DNA of 64,000 bases from Lumnitzera littorea (GCA_024138015.1 JAMXBB010000003.1:11254341-11318340), one strand, 5' to 3'. Positions 1 to 11,426 are shown, counted from the first letter of the stretch. The notes: generated from the sequence alone by a model not told the origin. Program-made: numbers and translations.

Positions 1-227
1 TTGTGTTGTATATGAATGGAGTTTTTGTTAATGCAAACTCGGGAAATCAAATAACCTCAACTCCATGTTTGGTTTCGATCGTTAAAATCTAATTCTCGGA
101 ATCCAAATTTCTGCATTGATCTTTAGTAAATATCATTTAACAGAAGGAAAATAAATTAAAGAAAGGCTTGCTTTAGAAATCATTCTGAATAACATAAACA
201 CAATCCTTGAGGGCAGCAGGGATAGCA

Positions 228-366
228 ATGTAGCTATGATAATGTGGTGGTGGTGATGGAGTGGTAGTGATGATGGTGTTAGGTTGTGGTAAGGTGATGT
301 GAAGTGGTGGTAAGATAATGGAAATAATAGCAATGATGGTAGTGGTGTGGGTGGTGGGATTCTATT
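228..366. repeat. Degenerate GGT-rich trinucleotide tract
   Basis: GTGGTG and GATGGT words recur in imperfect order for about 140 bases, without a fixed period. The open frame on the opposite strand is only the translation of this simple sequence (His, Ser and Leu runs), so I do not call a gene. Similar tracts occur near 1630-1870, 37948-38301 and 49780-49860. Confidence 0.6.
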
Positions 367-856
367 ATTATAGGTCCACATGTATATTAACACGAACTAA
401 GTGTGATGCTTAAATTTAAAAGGTCCTCTCATCTATCGGACAAATCTTTCGAGTTGAGCTCTTCTCTTAGGTTTGAGTGCTAATATTTGGTGTTCAAATT
501 AAGAGGCCAAAATAGGCGACTTGAGATAAGGTTACCTAGGATAGAGTTACCTGATGAAGTAGAGAAAGAGCCTTCCATAATGTGAGCCACTTATAGTAGG
601 CATCTAAAGTAGGCTAATGTGGCCATTGGCTTTCAAAGGAGTATGGTAATGTACAATCCTACATAGGATTCACTACTAATCCAAAATAGAGAAGAAAAAA
701 AAAAAGATTATATTTAGGTTCTTTTTTTTAAGTAAAATTTGACATAATTATTAAACAAATAATACACGTTCATAAGTGTGTTTGAGTCCAATAGATTAAA
801 CCCATTTATAGATTTATTTCATAAGACTAGCTTTATAACTAGGCTCTTACCTGTGA
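367..856. other. Intergenic DNA, nothing recognised
   Basis: AT-rich sequence with stops in all frames and short A and T runs near 690-730. I see no gene, tandem repeat or transposon end in it. Confidence 0.5.
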
Positions 857-1380
857 AGGTAGGACTGTTTATCAAACCAAACAAAATTGAACCGAATAAA
901 AACCGGAATCGAATAAGACCAAATTGTAAAATGCAATTCTTTTATATTTTGGTTCGGTTTAAAGAATGTTCAAATGGTTTACGGCTTAATTTAAGAGGTT
1001 GAACTGAATTAAATCGAATCGCTTCTTATTTAAAGATAAAAAATAAGTGATATTGTTTATTTTTAAACTATATTAATATTTGATTTTAACTTTATTTACA
1101 TTTTTTTTTATTTTCTTTCTTCTCACACTTAGCTTTTACTATCAACCCATTCTCTTTTATTTTCATTTTTCATTTCTCAAACAAATTTTCATACTTTTGC
1201 TATTACTTAAGATACTGTAATGTAATGCTATTTAACTTTAACTCTAGCATAATATTCTTTATTTTAAACATTAATGTTTGGTTAAAAGTTTTAATAACTA
1301 TTAGTATCATCAAATACAATAAAGCGCTTTTAAAAGCAGTTCGAACCAAATCAAATTGTTATGAGTAGTTTAATTCTTTA
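857..1380. mobile_element. Small non-autonomous DNA transposon, family F copy 1
   Basis: The left end reads GGACTGTTTATCAAACC and is followed by AACCGAA/TTCGGTT words that can fold back. The right end carries GTTCGAACCAAATC. Matching blocks in the same order occur at 48975-49505 and 50109-50570, including a shared stretch around ATTACTTAAGAT and one around AGTATCATCAAATA. The arrangement, coding-free and AT-rich with subterminal GGTTCGGTTT words, suggests a hAT-like MITE. Exact ends and target duplication were not resolved. Confidence 0.5.
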
Positions 1381-1870
1381 ATGGCATGTTTAGTTGGGGG
1401 AATGGAATTGCCATTCCACCATTATTCCTTGTTAAAATGTTTACTTTTCTTTTGGTATCATGTAATTGTCATTTCATGGAATAGCTATTACTTGACATCA
1501 TGTAATAGCAATTACTTAGCTCTTACCTATAAATGGTGATTCCGTGTTGTGATCAAATTTTTTTTTTCCTTAATGACCTTATGAAAAAAGAGAAGGTAGA
1601 TTGAAATCAGAAGGAGAGAGAGAGAATCAACCCATCATTGTTCACCACCTACCATTGTCGCCATTACTATTGCCACCACTGTCCCCCATTATTACCAAAC
1701 CATCTATTCACCACCATACGTTACCACCACACATGACACCACCCACATTATCGTTGTGTTGAGAGAGAAGAGACCAAGGGTAGACATTGAGACCAAAGAG
1801 AGAGAAAGAGAAACTAACCAACCTACCACCATTGTCGCCACCACCACTGGCCCTTACTACAATCACATCA
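1381..1870. repeat. Palindromic repeat followed by ACC-rich tract
   Basis: A short hairpin (GGAATGG then CCATTCC, 1399-1417) opens a stretch with repeated CATGTAATAGCAATTAC-like words. From 1630 to 1870 degenerate ACC/CCA/CAT triplets dominate, interrupted by AG-rich blocks. This resembles the remnant of a small transposon with simple-sequence filling, but no target duplication was found. Confidence 0.35.
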
Positions 1871-3613
1871 CCCCTTCGACGTTGTGTTGAGATAGAGAGA
1901 GAAATATCAAGACCAAAGATAGAGAACAAGGTGAAGGTACATGTGTTGATGTTGAAAATATAACACCACCCACTTACTGGAGAGATTTTTCCTTTTCGAT
2001 TTCTTCCAATAGATTTCATGCTATTTGGTTGATATAAAGCCAACAATGCTATTCTTGAAAAAGCTTGCGAATTTGTGTTTATTTCTTAGGGAAAAAGCTT
2101 CAAGATTTGTTTCTCAATGAAAAAGCTTGCGAATTTGTGTTCGGTTGATTCGGCCATGGATGCTATTCTTTACTTTTATATTTTAGTATTTACTTGCTCT
2201 AATCTCTTTTCCAATGTCCACATTGCACCCCTCTATCTCTCCTTTACTTGTCGTCCACATTTTTTTTTTTTTTTTTTGCTATAAGTGGTCTTATAAATTG
2301 TTGTCACACCCTATGATACTCTTTGACTTATAATTTTCTTCTATAATCTAATTTCTATAATTTTAAAATAAAATCATTATATATATAAACATCACAATAG
2401 CATCCCATTTATCTAGAATCAGATCACCAAACTTGCAAAAGTCTAATGACGAGATAAAACCAAATCTTTCTATAAAATTTCAAATTAGGGTTTTTGAATA
2501 AAACTAACATTTTTGCATATGAAACTAAAAACAAAGCTTAATCAACAACCCATCACTCCAAGATTACACACCACAAGTACCACATACACCACTCACTTAG
2601 GTCCTCTATATTTATACGAAAACTTAATCGAATCATTTATATTTTTAATGGGTCATTTAAGTTCTCTATATTAATGTTAAACTAATTTATAAGTCCTACG
2701 CATATTGTCATATGTTATAAGAAGTACAAAAAAAGAGACTTAGTTGGTAGAAAAACATAAACATAAAAGCATTTAAATGACTCATTTGAAATATTAGATT
2801 TTGATTGAATTTTGACATCAACACAACAGTCTTAAATGACTTAACCAAAATTTAGAGGACTTTTAGCACTCTTTTTCCTATTAATTCCAATAAGAAGTAA
2901 ATACTCTCTAAAGGTGATGATTATGTGCCTCATAGACATCTTTGCTTATTTACTTCCCTTCATTATTTTATTTGTTAGTAATTATCCCTTGTTGTCTTAC
3001 AAAACCTAAATCTTTTCTTTCTCTTTTTCCCCACTTTAAATAACTGTAACAATTCGGATGAAGGAAAACTTAAAATATCGAGAAGACAAAGAAGAATATA
3101 ATAAGACACCTATCCAAACTTGTTGCACAACTAATGTATTTATACCATGTGAAAACACAAAGGTCACCTATCCGATTATTAAAACATGGCATAATAAGGA
3201 TAAAATGTAGCTGGTAACAGAATTTAAACAAGGGCTAACTTTTCTCTAAGCTATACATACAGCAAAAACCCCAAAGAGTTGGTTTTTCCACATGACTCAA
3301 CCTCATTCCGAGAAAAACTTCAATAATACTAACACACAACATATATAGATGAATAATATACAAATACCAATAAAATTTCAATATATGAAAATATAAATAC
3401 GTTATATACTATTATTGATATTTGTGCACTATTCATTCATTCACGTAGCATATTAGTATCATTAATTTTTTTTTAAAACATACCAACCTACATCAATTTG
3501 CCTCTCCAACAAATAACTTATATAACCAAAGATTGTCTTGCACTAATGTCAGCAAGCAATCCAAAAAAAATACATTATATTTTCTCATAGTCCTTTTATT
3601 TCCATGAAGAAAG
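1871..3613. other. AT-rich intergenic DNA
   Basis: No coding frame of note. A poly-T run lies at about 2262-2278. The rest is AT-rich with short direct words only; I see no gene, RNA gene or transposon boundary. Confidence 0.5.
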
Positions 3614-3811
3614 ATGAATAAGCCCAAGCTTATGGAAGAAGGAGAATCATCTCGAGTTCAAAAACTTACAGATAGCTTGAAGAATCCGAATTCTATAGAA
3701 AATGTCGAATCTCATGCACTGAGATTTGGACAAAATAAGAATCCCCTATCATGTAATCCAAAGGTGTCCCTTGCTAAAGAAGTAATCTCAACAACAATGC
3801 TAACACTTTGA
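3614..3811 (+). CDS. Short unassigned open frame (65 codons)
   Basis: This frame begins with an ATG after an AT-rich leader and encodes a polar, Lys/Asn/Ser-rich peptide beginning MNKPKLMEEGESSR, without membrane segment or known motif. Its composition is more protein-like than that of neighbouring shadow frames, but there is no splice partner, homologue that I recognise, or promoter evidence. It could be an exon remnant or chance. It sits about 180 bases left of the outer retrotransposon A. Confidence 0.12.
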   Translation: MNKPKLMEEGESSRVQKLTDSLKNPNSIENVESHALRFGQNKNPLSCNPKVSLAKEVISTTMLTL

Positions 3812-3991
3812 TGGCATTTTTGTCATGTTTACTATATAGAAACAAACTTAAAATTGAATTGTGATTGTAACTGGTTCTATTTCTTTTCATATGTTTGAAA
3901 ATATTTTTAGAAGTTGGAAATCGATGATTTTGATTTCAAAGGGAAATTTGGTTACCTCTAAAATGCCGAAATCACTTATCCATTTCACCCT

Positions 3992-4492
3992 TATTAATAG
4001 GGCTCTTTGGACATGAGTTCCTCAGGCTCGTTCAAATCTGACACACTTTGTCTTCTAAGGTTTGCCGCCTTGGGCTTAAGCCTTAAGCCTAATGTGATAA
4101 GGCCTAGGACACCTTTCAAGAACTAAAAGTTATAAGATAAGAACAAGAGACTAAGTCAACACCCACCTCCAATATATGTGGGATATGTCAACAGTATGAG
4201 TTCACTCTCCCTTACTTGCGGGAGAGGATCTTCCCCACTAACTGTCCTTTAATTATTGGTGTCACTCCATTATAAATACCAACCTACTACATAACGGTAA
4301 AGCTTTCTACACTTTACACATTAAGCTTGCATATCACTTCCAGGTTTCCTTTAATATCCAAAAATTCACTGCTGATTTAAGCATCAGAGTTGCCACGGCA
4401 AACAACGCCCCGACATCCTTTCACAGTGTCTTGTTTTACAAGCTTAGTACGTACAAAGCTCAATCACTACTAGCAAATACCCTAAGACAACA
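3992..4492 (+). repeat. 5' LTR of element A
   Basis: Collinear with the right LTR, for example the shared CTCTTTGGACAT near the start, CTCCATTATAAATA in the middle (probable TATA region near 4268) and the closing segment before GACAACA. The first dinucleotide reads TA where the right copy has TG, a G-to-A change. Length is 501 bases. Confidence 0.85.
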
Positions 4493-4494
4493 TT

Positions 4495-4510
4495 TGGCGC
4501 CATCTGTAGG
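4495..4510 (+). other. Primer-binding site of element A
   Basis: TGGCGCCATCTGTAGG starts two bases after the 5' LTR. TGGCGCC is the usual tRNA-Asp-like priming sequence of plant Tat/Athila-type gypsy elements. Confidence 0.65.
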
Positions 4511-4643
4511 AAGCTAAATTCCTACACTTGAAACCTCAAACATATTAAACACATTTCCTACAAGCAATTCCTCTAACATCATATCTTATCACAAAGAGCA
4601 AGAGAACCACCAATTGGTGAATAACTAATCTACGGCCAATCAG

Positions 4644-4790
4644 CCCCTCTTAAGGGCGATATTAGAGGAGCACCTAGAGGGCACGAAAAGACTAGCTAAG
4701 GAGTTAGCTGCTCAAAATAGGCTACTCTACACTCGCCTCGAAGAAACCGAAAGGTACAGCGTACAAAGTCATCCCCCTAAAGCTTAGGAT
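4644..4790 (+). pseudogene. Element A gag N-terminal fragment
   Basis: A frame reading EEHLEGTKRLAKELAAQN and onward to RLEETERY encodes a charged coiled-coil-like segment of the sort found at the start of Tat gag. It runs into stops after about 48 codons. The gag body is absent: at 5014 the sequence switches to a minus-strand LTR of another family. Most of A's gag was lost between 5014 and about 9575. Confidence 0.5.
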
Positions 4791-5013
4791 GCCCGTACTA
4801 GGCAGAACAACCCCCAGCAACAATAGTAGAATGGCAAGGATCAACAACTTGATCTACCATTATAGAAACAACCAACAAGGTCTATGGCCACCTACAACCA
4901 AGCCCTAGTTAGCAATGAGCAAGTAGCTGACTCACGAGGAATATCGGCTCAATTAGTAGCATGCTAAGCTCATCCGGTAGACGATGCCAACCTTAATGAG
5001 CTCCATGCCATGG

Positions 5014-5899
5014 TGATGCAGACCGTAAACAAGAACAAACAAGGCCCATCACTAAATAGGTCCAACCTTGTCGAAAGCTTGAAAGAGTTGATGGGGAGTG
5101 GCGTAAAAGAACAAATGACAAATGACAAATGAAAATGTAAGTAAAACTCACGAATAGCTTTAATGGATGTGACGCACCAATGGGACTTCTAAAGGTTCAC
5201 AACACAATTCGATATAACGCACGAGGTGATTCGATAAGGTTACTCACCATTTAACCTTACTTAAGAGATATGATAAAAGTGAAATAAGAGTAAACAAGCA
5301 CAATATTTACGCATAGGAAGAATATCTAATATATTAATAATAAACTGTTGATGACTTACAAATACAAGGGGTATTTATACCCAATAAGTTAGGGCAACTT
5401 ACCAAAAGGAAAAAGATAAAAGGGTATTTCCTAAGAAAGTAATGTATAAGATACAAAAGGATAAAAATGAATATTCAAGGAAATTAATCATTAGTGTAAC
5501 GAATTCTATACATGATTCTGTACACGTAGCGATATTGTATTAGTGATGCCATTGGAAGATGCGGACAAAAAGTACGATCAGCTTACTTATCTGAATAAGG
5601 GCAACTTAGTCAATCCAGAGTATATCTCTCATCATCTCAGCAAAGGTGATGCCAAGTAAGTAATTGGCCATGTATGAGTGAGAATGAGGATCGGCTGTTG
5701 TCTCAACCTTTTGATTCTCGACACACTATCTACGAGAAATAGGCTAACATTCGATTCCGCATGCAAAACGGGTCGGTAAAGAGATACTTGGCCTCGATAG
5801 GAGTCAACTAGAGCGAGAAAATTCATCTTGCTGGTCCCTCTAGTCTTGGGCTCAACTGCAGGTTAATGGCCCAATAGCTTGATTTCTATCATTTCCTTC
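5014..5899 (-). repeat. 3' LTR of element H (B-family LTR, reversed)
   Basis: On the minus strand it starts TGATAGAAATCAAGC and contains the same landmarks as the B LTRs: a block complementary to CTTTTCCCTTTTGG, then TATAAAT, and near the end AAGCTTTC before a GGTCC/GGGCCC motif. It is 886 bases, against 847-863 for other copies. Confidence 0.75.
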
Positions 5900-6630
5900 G
5901 GGTTGATTTGGATTTGGGATCAAATCCGAATGGTCTTCAATCAGTTTTCCGTCAGGGTGATATGAACTGAGTTCAGCAATGTAAAAGGTGTCAGAAACCC
6001 CATAGTCCTCGAGTAGCTCAAATTTGTAGGTGTTATCATTAACCTTCTAGAGGATTCTAAAAGGCCCTTTGACTTTTGCAAATAATTTGTTCCTCCTCTT
6101 GCTCAGAAATCGTTCCTTATTGAGGTGCAGCTATATCAAGTCTCCTTATTGGAATTACTTAGCCATCCTACCCTTAGCCTTCTCTCGCATTCTTTTAGCA
6201 GCTTGGTTAATGTGTAGAGTGACTTTATCATAAATGTGCTAAAGGGATTGTGCTCTAGCTCTTGCATCTAGCTCTTCTTACGCAAGCACAAGTACAGGGG
6301 TGTGATCGAGGGGCAACTCAGGGTTGAAACCATAGACAACCTCAAAGGGGGTTCACTTGGTCGTATCATGCATTGTTCGGTTGTAAGCAAATTCAACCAC
6401 TGGCAAGCAAACGTCCTAATCGGCCAAGTTCTTACCCACCATAGCTCGAAGCAGTGATCCTAAAGTGCAATTAACCACCTCTGTTTGCCCATCAATCTAA
6501 GGGTGACCGGAAGTACTGAAGAGTAGTTTGGTCCCCATCCAATGCCAAAAGATTCTCCAGAAAATAGCTCAAGAACTTCAGGTCTTTATCAGAGACTATA
6601 CTTCTTGGCACGCCATGTATCCGTATAATC
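5900..6630 (-). pseudogene. Integrase C-terminal fragment of element H
   Basis: Minus-strand translation gives the integrase tail typical of plant gypsy elements: TPFEVVYGFNPELPLDHTP, then a Lys/Arg-rich segment and KGPFRILQKVNDNTYKFELL (the GPF/GPY module), ending close to the LTR. It matches element B residue for residue over most of this stretch. Several in-frame stops show it is dead. The catalytic core is truncated at the 6630 junction. Confidence 0.8.
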
Positions 6631-7064
6631 CAGTATATTGATGGTAATCTATTGAAAGCTTACAAATACAAGGAGTATTTATAACCAATAAGTTAGGGCA
6701 ACTTACCAAAATGGGAAAGACAAAAAGGGCATTTCCTAAGGAAGTAATGTATAAGGTAAAAAAGGGTAAAAATAAATACTGAAGGAAATCAATTATTGGT
6801 GTAACAGATTCTATACATGATTCTGTATACGTGGCGATGTTGTATTGGTGATGCCATTGGAAGATACGAATTGTCTTAACAGGAGTAGCTTAGTTAGTCC
6901 AGAGTATATCTCTTGTCATCTCGACAAAGCAAAAGTGATGCCGAATAAGTGATTAGCCATACATGAGTGAGAATGAGGATTGGTTGTTGTATCGACCTTT
7001 TAATTCTCAGTACACTATCTACGAGAAATAGATAGTCATTCGGCTCGGCATGCAAAATGGGTCG
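6631..7064 (-). repeat. 5' LTR fragment of element H
   Basis: About 430 bases, closely similar to 5336-5780 (shared AAGTTAGGGCAACTTACC and TACATGATTCTGTA). It lacks both ends: the 6630 side joins integrase sequence and the 7064 side is interrupted by LTR C1. Confidence 0.75.
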
Positions 7065-7984
7065 TGATAGGGATCAAGGACTAATCACTCGCTCCCAAGC
7101 CCAAAGGCTTTCTCACATAGTCTGCCGAGCTATCTAAAGAGAGTTAAGCGTCAAGGAGTAATGTTTTTCTTAATCCAATCTGCCTACCTACTTTGTTGTC
7201 TACACTATCTAAGAAGTTGTCGAGGTGATTAGCCCACACATGGAGCCAACCCTTCCCCGTACCCTAGTCCAAGCACTAAATCAAGAAAACAGTCATCTCC
7301 ACAATGCCGAGGTTGAGCTGACAATTGTGAAGAGCCGACCAACCAAGGCCAACTCGAATATGAGTTGCCCCTAATCCAACCCTTGTCCAACCCCAGTCGT
7401 TAAGACGCCATATAAACCTGATCAAAGAACCACCCTTGCTCAACTCATAGTGTTGTCAGAATCGCAGACTGAGTAAAGCGTGCTAGTATTGTTCTTTTCT
7501 AATATCTGTACCGTCTCTTTTTACAATATAAATTCTTTTAGCATGAATATGTGCCTTCCCTATAAAATATCCTCCTTTTTCTTAGCAAGTAGGGATCAAT
7601 TTATGTACGTTTCTGTAAGTTATCACTTACCCTAACTGGGTACTATAAATACCCTCATAATATAATAGCCGAACATCAATATATAGAGAATACATTGGAT
7701 TTTCACTCTCTCTTGAGCTAAGTATCCTTTCTCTTAAGCTACTCTTATCTAGCCCATTCAAGCATGAACTAGTAGCGAGTGATCTCCGGCTATACTTGTA
7801 CGTTATATCAAGTGTGACTCGAACCTGTATGAGATGTTAATGTGTCGTATCTATCGTCAGTGTAAGGGAACCCTTGCTCAATCTTCGACTATCATTTACT
7901 TTTCAGACCATCTGCGGCCCGAACCCATTCCTTGGTTATGCGTGATATCGGATTCGTATGTTCATCTACAGATCCATATTATCT
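7065..7984 (+). repeat. 5' LTR of element C (LTR C1)
   Basis: Starts TGATAGGGATCAAGGAC and ends immediately before the primer-binding site. It aligns with the interrupted copy at 53053-57518 (start TGATAAGGATCAAGG; end region GGTTATGCGTGATATCG). A probable TATA box lies near 7643 (TATAAATA). Length is 920 bases. Confidence 0.75.
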
Positions 7985-7996
7985 TGGTATCAGAGC
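7985..7996 (+). other. Primer-binding site of element C
   Basis: TGGTATCAGAGC, complementary to the 3' end of plant initiator tRNA-Met, directly abutting the LTR. Confidence 0.85.
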
Positions 7997-8544
7997 ACCT
8001 AATTACGTTTGAAACTAGATTCTGCTACCGTGTTCTTTAAGTAGTCTGTTACTATTCCCCTGAGATAACGGTTCTATTGTTAACTTTGAAGTATAGTAGT
8101 TGAGAAGCGTTCTATACTCTGTTGTCCCCTATTTTTTATATGCCAAAACAGAGTGTAGTTGATTGTTCGTTTATTGTGTAATTGTCATTGTGAAGTAACC
8201 AACAATGTCAGATTCTAATGTTCAAGAAACTTTGGGAAACTAAGAAAGTAGTACTTAACATAGCCAAACACAGGGAGGAAGCTTCATACCTCAGTCGGTA
8301 GGTGACTGCTTGGACAAGCTTACCGACTTGGTAGCTAGTCTGGTGACTGTTATCCAAGAAAATAGGCAACGAGTTAAAAATGCCCCCACTAGGGAATAAG
8401 AGCAGCAAAGATGAGGCAATGGTTAGTTTGACTGAGTTAATGCCCCAGCACTTGAAGAGATTGAGGAGGAAGCATAAGGAGACGACAAAGTAGAGGAATA
8501 CTGCGAACCTGAGGAAAGAAATGTATGAGCCCCTAGAGTTGAGG

Positions 8545-9290
8545 GATTGAGGATGCGCATTTCGGGTTTCTCTGGAAGTGGTGATGTCGAGGACTACCTA
8601 GACTAGGTAGATCAAATTGAAAAACAGTTTGAATGCCACAAAGTGCTAGATAACGCGAAGGTTAGATTTGCATTATTGGAGTTTACTGATTATGCCACCT
8701 TGTGGTGGAAGAACTTGCAGGCCACCAGAAGAAGGAAAGGAGAACGAGAGATTAGAAGTTGGGATGAAATGAAGAGAGTCATACGGAGAAGGTTTGTGTC
8801 GAGTTATTATCTGCAAGATGCCTTCAAAAGATTGCAAGAACTGAGACAAGGAGGATCGAATGTGGACACTTACGTCAAGGAATTCCAAATGTTAATAATC
8901 TGATGTGAAGTCATAAAGCCAGAAGACCGAATTGTATTTCGATTCATTGGTGGGTTGAAGTCTGAGATTGGGGATGTCTTAGAAACCCTGGATGTTAGAA
9001 CACTTAATGATGCAATCCGAGCTACCCAGAAGATAGAAAGGCACCGAACAGGAAGATTCCAACCACCCGTTAGGCATCCTGGCAGTAGCTAACTTGTTCC
9101 AAGCTAACCTGTGTGAACAGAACTAAGCAAGGCCACTGAGACATGACTTGCTCAGACTACCCAAGCAAAGGAGAAAGAACCCCCGAAGAAGTTTAAGAAA
9201 GGCCAGAGTTCAAGGAGGAAGACAAGTGAAATCAAGTGTTTTTAATGCTAAGGATTTGGACACATGGTTGCTTAGTATTTGAACAGGCAA
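8545..9290 (+). pseudogene. Gag remnant of element C (Retrotrans_gag)
   Basis: The frame around 8643-8903 carries the gypsy gag core: ALLEFTDYATLWWKNL, then RSWDEMKRVIRRRFV and a YVKEFQ motif. Upstream the same frame continues from about 8545 with a stop, and downstream to about 9060 (GGLKSEIGDVLETL). At 9231-9290 a CCHC zinc knuckle is recognisable but ruined: two stops lie inside, the GFGH core is kept and the last Cys is Tyr. The protein would form the virus-like particle. It is close in type to the gag of element B. Confidence 0.8.
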
Positions 9291-9499
9291 ACGATGGTGA
9301 TTCGATGTAAGGTACCAACTATTGAAGTCAATAGTACTGATGAGGAAGTAGAGGAGTTGAAGGAGGACGGACAAACCGAGTTGTCCGAAGAGGAAGTTAT
9401 CTATAGTAAGGAAGGTAACCTCATGCCGATTGCTCTAGTGTTTAGAAGCACAATGAGTGTTAGTCCTGTACTCGAAGGCACATAGTGAGAAAATCTCTT

Positions 9500-9575
9500 C
9501 CATATTGGATGCAAGGTGAATGACTCACTGTATGCGCCAATCGTTGATAGTGAGAGCTACACCAATGCAGCCTTT
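9500..9575 (+). pseudogene. Protease start of element C
   Basis: The sequence reads APIVDSESYTNAA, corresponding to the aspartic-protease active-site motif DSGS with Gly replaced by Glu (compare IMDSGSCTNVA in element B). It is cut off within a few codons, where element A protease begins. Confidence 0.6.
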
Positions 9576-10026
9576 GTATTTATGGTATAGCAATTCTACC
9601 GATGTACTTTTCTTCCATACTTACGAGAAGATGAGGAAGAAGCTACCAGTGAAAATGAAGTCATACCACCATAATTTGATCGGCTTCAACGGAAGTACAG
9701 TTTGAGCCAAGGGGATCATCACATTAGACATAGAGCTTGGAGATGACTACCACGTGGCGCGATGTCCCATAGAATTCATTGTGATTGACTGCCCCTCTCC
9801 TTACAATACGCTCTTGGGAAGACTAAGCCTAAATGCGTTTAGTGTGATCACATCCTCCCTTCTTCTGAGGGCCAAATTTCCGACCCCGATCGAGGTAGGA
9901 GTATGCAAATGTGATCAAAGACTCTTACAAGAGCTATATGTTAGAGCCGCTAAAGGAGATGGTGTCTTCACTCTAGAGACTGGCTCATATGAGAAGTTGT
10001 TGAAAGGGGTAAGTTGGGGGAAATGA
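9576..10026 (+). pseudogene. Tat-type protease/linker of element A
   Basis: Translation shows STDVLFFHTYEKM and NLIGFNGSTV, then after a stop IITLDIELGDDYHVAR, FIVIDCPSPYNTLLGR and LSLNAF. This order is characteristic of the protease and downstream linker of the Tat lineage (family consensus: VVDTPSAYN, LGRP). The active-site residues expected upstream fall at the junction with element C and are not intact. Confidence 0.75.
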
Positions 10027-10229
10027 CAAAGGAAATTCAGATCGGACCTACACTCGAGCAGACCACGAGGGTCGGGATTGAAACCGCACTCGAAGTGAAG
10101 GATGAAATCATCGTTCTCCTACGGGCAAATTTAGATAGGTTTGTTTGGTTGATGTTAGACATGCCTAAAATCTCACCCAACCTGGCAATCCATAGCCTTA
10201 ATATCAACACTACGACATAGCCTATCAAG

Positions 10230-11330
10230 CAAAAAAAGAGGCATTTCGCTCCAGAGAGGCAGGCTACAATTGAGGAAGAAGTATAGAAGCTGCTTAAGGT
10301 CGGCTTCATGAGGGAGGAGAAGTACCCAACTTAGTTAGCAAACATGGTGCTGGTTAAGAAGAAGAATGGGAAGTAGCGAATGTGCGTCAATTACACTAAC
10401 CTCAATAAAGCCTACCCTAAAGACTGTTTCTCCCTCTCGATGATTGATTGGCTCGTTGGTTCCACTTCAGGACATGCCCTGTTGAGCTTTATAGACGCCT
10501 TCTCGGGGTACAACAAGATCAAAATGGACTAGAAGGATGAAGTCCATACCTCCTTTATTACCGATTATGACACATACTACTACACTGCAATGCCATTCGA
10601 TCTAAAAAACGTTGGGGCCATGTACCAACGAATGGTAATGAAACCGTTTAAGCCCCAAATCGGGCGTAATATGGAGGTATATGTTGATGGCATAATTGTC
10701 AAGAGCTAGAAGCCAGGTGATCATGTCAAGGATCTTTAAGAAGCCTTCAACTAGATGCGCACATACAAAATGAAGTTGAACCTTCAAAAGTGCCTCTTCA
10801 AGGTTAGATCTGGTAAGTTCTTTAGCTTTCTGGTAACATAAAGAGGTATCGGGGCTAACCTCGAGAAGATTATTGCCATCAAGCGAATGAAGCCTCTAAC
10901 CTCAGTCCAAGACATACAAAAGCTCACCAGCATGATAGTCGCATTAAGCAGGTTCATCTCGAAGAGCACGGACCGATGTGCTAAGTTCTTCAAAATCTTG
11001 AAAAATCTAAAGGGTTTTAAATGGACTCCAAAGTGTGTCGCTACCTTTCGGTAACTCTAAGATTTCCCCGTATATCCACTGCTCCTTTCTAAGTTTATCC
11101 ATGGAGAGGACTTATTCTTGTACTTAACTGTGAGCAATCGGGCGCTCTCCTCTGTGCTGATTAGAATAAAGGGAAGAGAACATAGGCTCGCATACTACGT
11201 CAGTCATATACTTTACGGGCTTGAGGTTAAGTACATTCGGGAAAAAATGTTTACCCTATCTATCGTTATCACTGCTTGACATCTAAGACCCTACTTCCAA
11301 GCGCATCAAATAATTGTACTTACGAATCAA
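10230..11330 (+). pseudogene. Reverse transcriptase of element A
   Basis: Tat-type RT motifs in order: MVLVKKKNGK (about 10344), MCVNYTNLNKAYPKD, SFIDAFSGYNKIKM, YYYTAMPFDLKN, MYQRMV and, at about 10678, YVDGIIVKS. The normal catalytic motif is YVDD; the second Asp is Gly here, so this copy could not polymerise even without its many stop codons. It continues with the thumb and connection region (IEANP-like IGANLEKI). It would copy the element RNA into cDNA. Confidence 0.85.
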
Positions 11331-11426
11331 TCACTGTGCACCCTGTTACAGAAATATGATGCATCTAGACGAATGATGAAGTACGTGATGGAGTTAAGCA
11401 TGTACGAAATCTAGTATCAACCACGA

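Larger units (their letters stand above)
5014..7064 (-). mobile_element. Element H: truncated minus-strand gypsy element of the B family
   Basis: On the minus strand it comprises an LTR fragment (7064-6631), the 3' end of pol (6630-5900) and a full 3' LTR (5899-5014). LTR and integrase both match element B. All sequence between the 5' LTR fragment and the integrase tail is missing, so an internal deletion joined mid-LTR to mid-integrase near 6630. Its upstream end is cut at 7064 by LTR C1. Confidence 0.75.
7065..9575 (+). mobile_element. Element C: 5' part of a gypsy retrotransposon
   Basis: Begins with an LTR (7065-7984), then an initiator-Met primer-binding site, gag, a broken zinc knuckle and the start of protease. 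At about 9575 it changes abruptly into the protease/pol of element A, so its own RT, integrase and 3' LTR are missing. A related solo LTR is present at 53053-57518. Confidence 0.75.

Noticed and set aside
133..393. His/Pro/Ser-rich minus-strand frame
   Set aside because: It is the translation of the GGT-rich simple sequence.
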